From contig NZ_CP051488.1 in NCBI RefSeq assembly GCF_014490785.1, positions 3,472,001 to 3,536,000 of the forward strand: a stretch of DNA of 64,000 nt, given 5' to 3'. This document shows, piece after piece, positions 62,335 to 64,000 of this stretch. Within the stretch, counting starts at the first letter, position 1. Each line of letters begins with the position of its first letter. Below the pieces are notes generated by a model, which was not told where the DNA came from, did not search any database, and saw only the letters and a program-made list of their open reading frames with translations. The position numbers were made by a program, and so were the translations under genes. The DNA comes from Kosakonia sp. SMBL-WEM22. GTDB lineage: Bacteria; Pseudomonadota; Gammaproteobacteria; Enterobacterales; Enterobacteriaceae.

Positions 62335-63435
62335 TTATTCCCACCAGGCGCTAAATGTTTGCGCCCTGTCAGCCGCAAAAACCACTTCGCCCAGCTTCGG
62401 TGTCAGTAAGCGAAACTCTTTATCGCGGCTGGCAGCCGCTAAACGTTTGTACGGATCGTCCCAGCTATGTTTTGCCAACACAAAGCGTCCGGCGTGGCCC
62501 GGCAGCACTGCGCGTGCCTGCAGATCCTGTGCCGCCTGCGCGCTCTGCTCCGGCATCATATGAATATATTTCCACGCCTCGTCGTACTGCCCACTCTCCA
62601 TAATGGCAATATCGATCGGGCCAAATCTGTCACCGATGGCCTTAAAGTGCGGACCATAACCGCTGTCACCGCTGTAGTAGACTTTGCGTTCCGGCGTGAC
62701 AAACAGAAAGCTGGCCCACAGCGTCTGGTTGCGCTTCAGCCCACGACCGGAGAAGTGACGCGCAGGTAGAACAGTGACGCTAAGCGTATCGCTGACCTGC
62801 ACGCTCTGCTGCCAGTCCGCCTCCTCAATCTTCGCCGCGTCCATCCCCCAGTAACGCAGGTGGGAACCGACGCCGAGCGGCGTAACAACCCGTTTGATCT
62901 TCGGCATCAGCGCTTTGATGGTAGCGTGATCGAGATGGTCGTAGTGGTCATGAGAGATAATCAGCAGATCGATCTCCGGCATACTCTCTGCGGTCCAGAC
63001 GCCGTTAGCAGCAAAGGCTTTATTAAGAAAGGAGAACGGCGCGGCGTAATCGCTCAACACCGGGTCAATCAAAATGCGTTTCCCCTCCAGCTGCACATAC
63101 CACGAGGAGTGCCCCATCCACACCAGTGTATCTTCCTGCAATGGGATCGCCGCGAGATCGGTGGCTACCAGCGGCAGCGGCTGCTGCGGGCGCGCGTTTT
63201 CACGTTTACCGAAGAGGAAATCCCACCACAACGCGAGCTTATTTTGCTCACCGGTAAAGCCCGGCGTCGGCAGCGCATTGTGAAATGCGCCATCACGGTA
63301 ATGGGGCGATTGTTCCACGGCGCTGAGCGCCTCACCCTGCGGCGGCTGGCCAAAACCCGCATTCAAAACAAAAGGTAAGCTTGCAGCAGACGCAACGAGC
63401 ATAACGATAACCACGCTGATAGTGAGACGCTTCAT
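62335..63435 (-). CDS. romA: RomA, MBL-fold protein of the ram locus
   Basis: This 366-residue metallo-beta-lactamase-fold protein has an N-terminal membrane/signal segment ('RLTISVVIVMLVASAASLPFVLNA'). The metal motif is 'LLIISHDHYDHLDH' (about residues 155-168), with later ligands in 'YYSGDSGYGPHF' and 'LPGHAGRF'. The layout is that of NAPE-phospholipase-D-like UlaG relatives. In Klebsiella and Enterobacter romA precedes ramA in one operon; its effect on outer-membrane proteins was described historically, but the reaction is uncertain. CAGGAT stands before the ATG. Confidence 0.93.
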   Translation of the reverse strand: MKRLTISVVIVMLVASAASLPFVLNAGFGQPPQGEALSAVEQSPHYRDGAFHNALPTPGFTGEQNKLALWWDFLFGKRENARPQQPLPLVATDLAAIPLQEDTLVWMGHSSWYVQLEGKRILIDPVLSDYAAPFSFLNKAFAANGVWTAESMPEIDLLIISHDHYDHLDHATIKALMPKIKRVVTPLGVGSHLRYWGMDAAKIEEADWQQSVQVSDTLSVTVLPARHFSGRGLKRNQTLWASFLFVTPERKVYYSGDSGYGPHFKAIGDRFGPIDIAIMESGQYDEAWKYIHMMPEQSAQAAQDLQARAVLPGHAGRFVLAKHSWDDPYKRLAAASRDKEFRLLTPKLGEVVFAADRAQTFSAWWE

Positions 63436-63492
63436 ATCCTGACCTGGCTAAATCGATCCCATCCATTGAGACGATACTCATTGAGCTTGATT

Positions 63493-63512
63493 ATGAGTGA
63501 GTAAGCACTCAT
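63493..63512. promoter_or_regulatory. RamR operator
   Basis: ATGAGTG (63493-63499), six bases, CACTCAT (63506-63512) is an exact match to the RamR palindrome ATGAGTG-N6-CACTCAT described in Salmonella and Klebsiella. It lies between romA and ramR, 58 bases before romA. RamR bound here would silence romA-ramA; mutations in this site or in ramR raise efflux. Confidence 0.95.
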
Positions 63513-63628
63513 TATAGAAACGAACATTAAATCGTCAAGACGATTTTTCGTTGTTTGACATTCGACGTTGCAGCCTCTCAAAGGGCATGCTTCAATCGTG
63601 GTTTTTGTAAAAAGCGGAGAAAAGCGGC

Positions 63629-64000
63629 GTGGCTCGTCCGAAGAGTGAAGATAAGAAACTGGCATTACTGAAAGCTGCTACGAAGGCGATTGCCCAGTCG
63701 GGGATTGCCGCCTCAACCGCGCTGATCGCCCGTAACGCAGGTGTTGCGGAAGGCACGCTGTTTCGCTACTTCGCCACTAAAGACGACCTGTTAAACGCGC
63801 TCTATCTGCATCTCAAAAGCGATCTTTGCGGCACCATGCTCGCTAATCTCGACCGCTCCAGCAGCGATTCGAAGGTGCATACCCACTCCATCTGGGACAG
63901 CTATATCGACTGGGGGATTCGTCACCCCAACGGCCACCATGCGGTGCGCCAGATCGCCATTAGCGAAAAGCTGACCGCCGAAACTAAGCAGCAGGTGGCT
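63629..64000 (+). CDS. ramR: RamR, TetR-family repressor, 3' end outside window
   Basis: The first 124 codons are visible. GTG start at 63629 with 'ARPKSEDKK' next, then the TetR helix-turn-helix 'IAQSGIAASTALIARNAGVAEGTLFRYFATKDDLL' and the start of the ligand domain ('DSYIDWGIRHPNGHHAVRQIAISEKLTAET'). It is divergent from romA, as in Klebsiella. RamR represses romA-ramA and is released by bile salts, dyes and other lipophilic compounds. The N-terminal GTG is the only start before 'ARPKS'; no ATG fits. Confidence 0.95.
   Translation, partial: MARPKSEDKKLALLKAATKAIAQSGIAASTALIARNAGVAEGTLFRYFATKDDLLNALYLHLKSDLCGTMLANLDRSSSDSKVHTHSIWDSYIDWGIRHPNGHHAVRQIAISEKLTAETKQQVA

Noticed and set aside
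63432..63665. 77-codon minus-strand frame between romA and ramR
   Set aside because: It runs through the RamR operator and the divergent ramR start and has no coding character.

Overview
The window is chromosomal DNA from a gamma-proteobacterium of the Enterobacteriaceae, most likely from the Enterobacter / Kosakonia / Klebsiella group. This rests on a stretch that matches the E. coli K-12 order (ypdK, alaC, ypdA-ypdB, glk, ypeC, mntH, nupC, pdeA/yfeA, two tRNA-Ala genes, yfeC, yfeD). It is also supported by a complete hut (histidine use) cluster in the Klebsiella arrangement, and by a ramA-romA / ramR locus, which that group has and E. coli lacks.

Layout. 1-16.7 kb is accessory: a cut-off acetyltransferase; a LysR-controlled three-gene operon (dimeric-barrel protein, tautomerase, metallo-beta-lactamase-fold hydrolase); a lone phage-tailspike-like gene with a nearly perfect LexA box on its promoter; oxidoreductases paired with LysR and HxlR regulators; a mesX-mesD pair (folate-independent methionine synthase); and the hiuH / hprR-hprS peroxide-response locus with a GlcG-like partner gene. 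17.6-22.2 kb is an orphan type VI secretion island: a vgrG broken by a one-base deletion, a PAAR protein with a large domain inserted between PAAR repeats, a four-helix membrane protein that is a good immunity candidate, and an unrecognised third protein. 22.3-35.8 kb is a mosaic of small detoxification or stress genes with LysR and AraC regulators, plus an MscS-type channel and an NTF2/hydrolase fusion. 35.8-40.1 kb holds a molybdenum hydroxylase operon in which the molybdopterin and FAD subunits are fused. 41.5-47.8 kb is hut (hutIGC and hutUH), with matching operator sequences at both promoters. 48.2-61.9 kb is core chromosome. 62-64 kb is the ramA-romA operon and the divergent ramR, cut by the window end.

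How the parts work together. hutH, hutU, hutI and hutG form the four-step histidine-to-glutamate route under HutC. YpdA/YpdB is a pyruvate-sensing pair beside alaC (alanine synthesis) and glk (glucose phosphorylation). mntH carries MntR and Fur sites, and nupC carries a CRP site. RamR is predicted to repress romA-ramA through an exact palindrome, and RamA in turn activates efflux genes elsewhere.

The signals most worth following are the SOS-controlled orphan tailspike, the PAAR-interrupting effector with its membrane immunity candidate, the twin TTGTACAA palindromes upstream of an AriR-family gene, and the tautomerase / MBL-hydrolase operon. All functional calls come from reading sequence and from recall of families; no database search was run.
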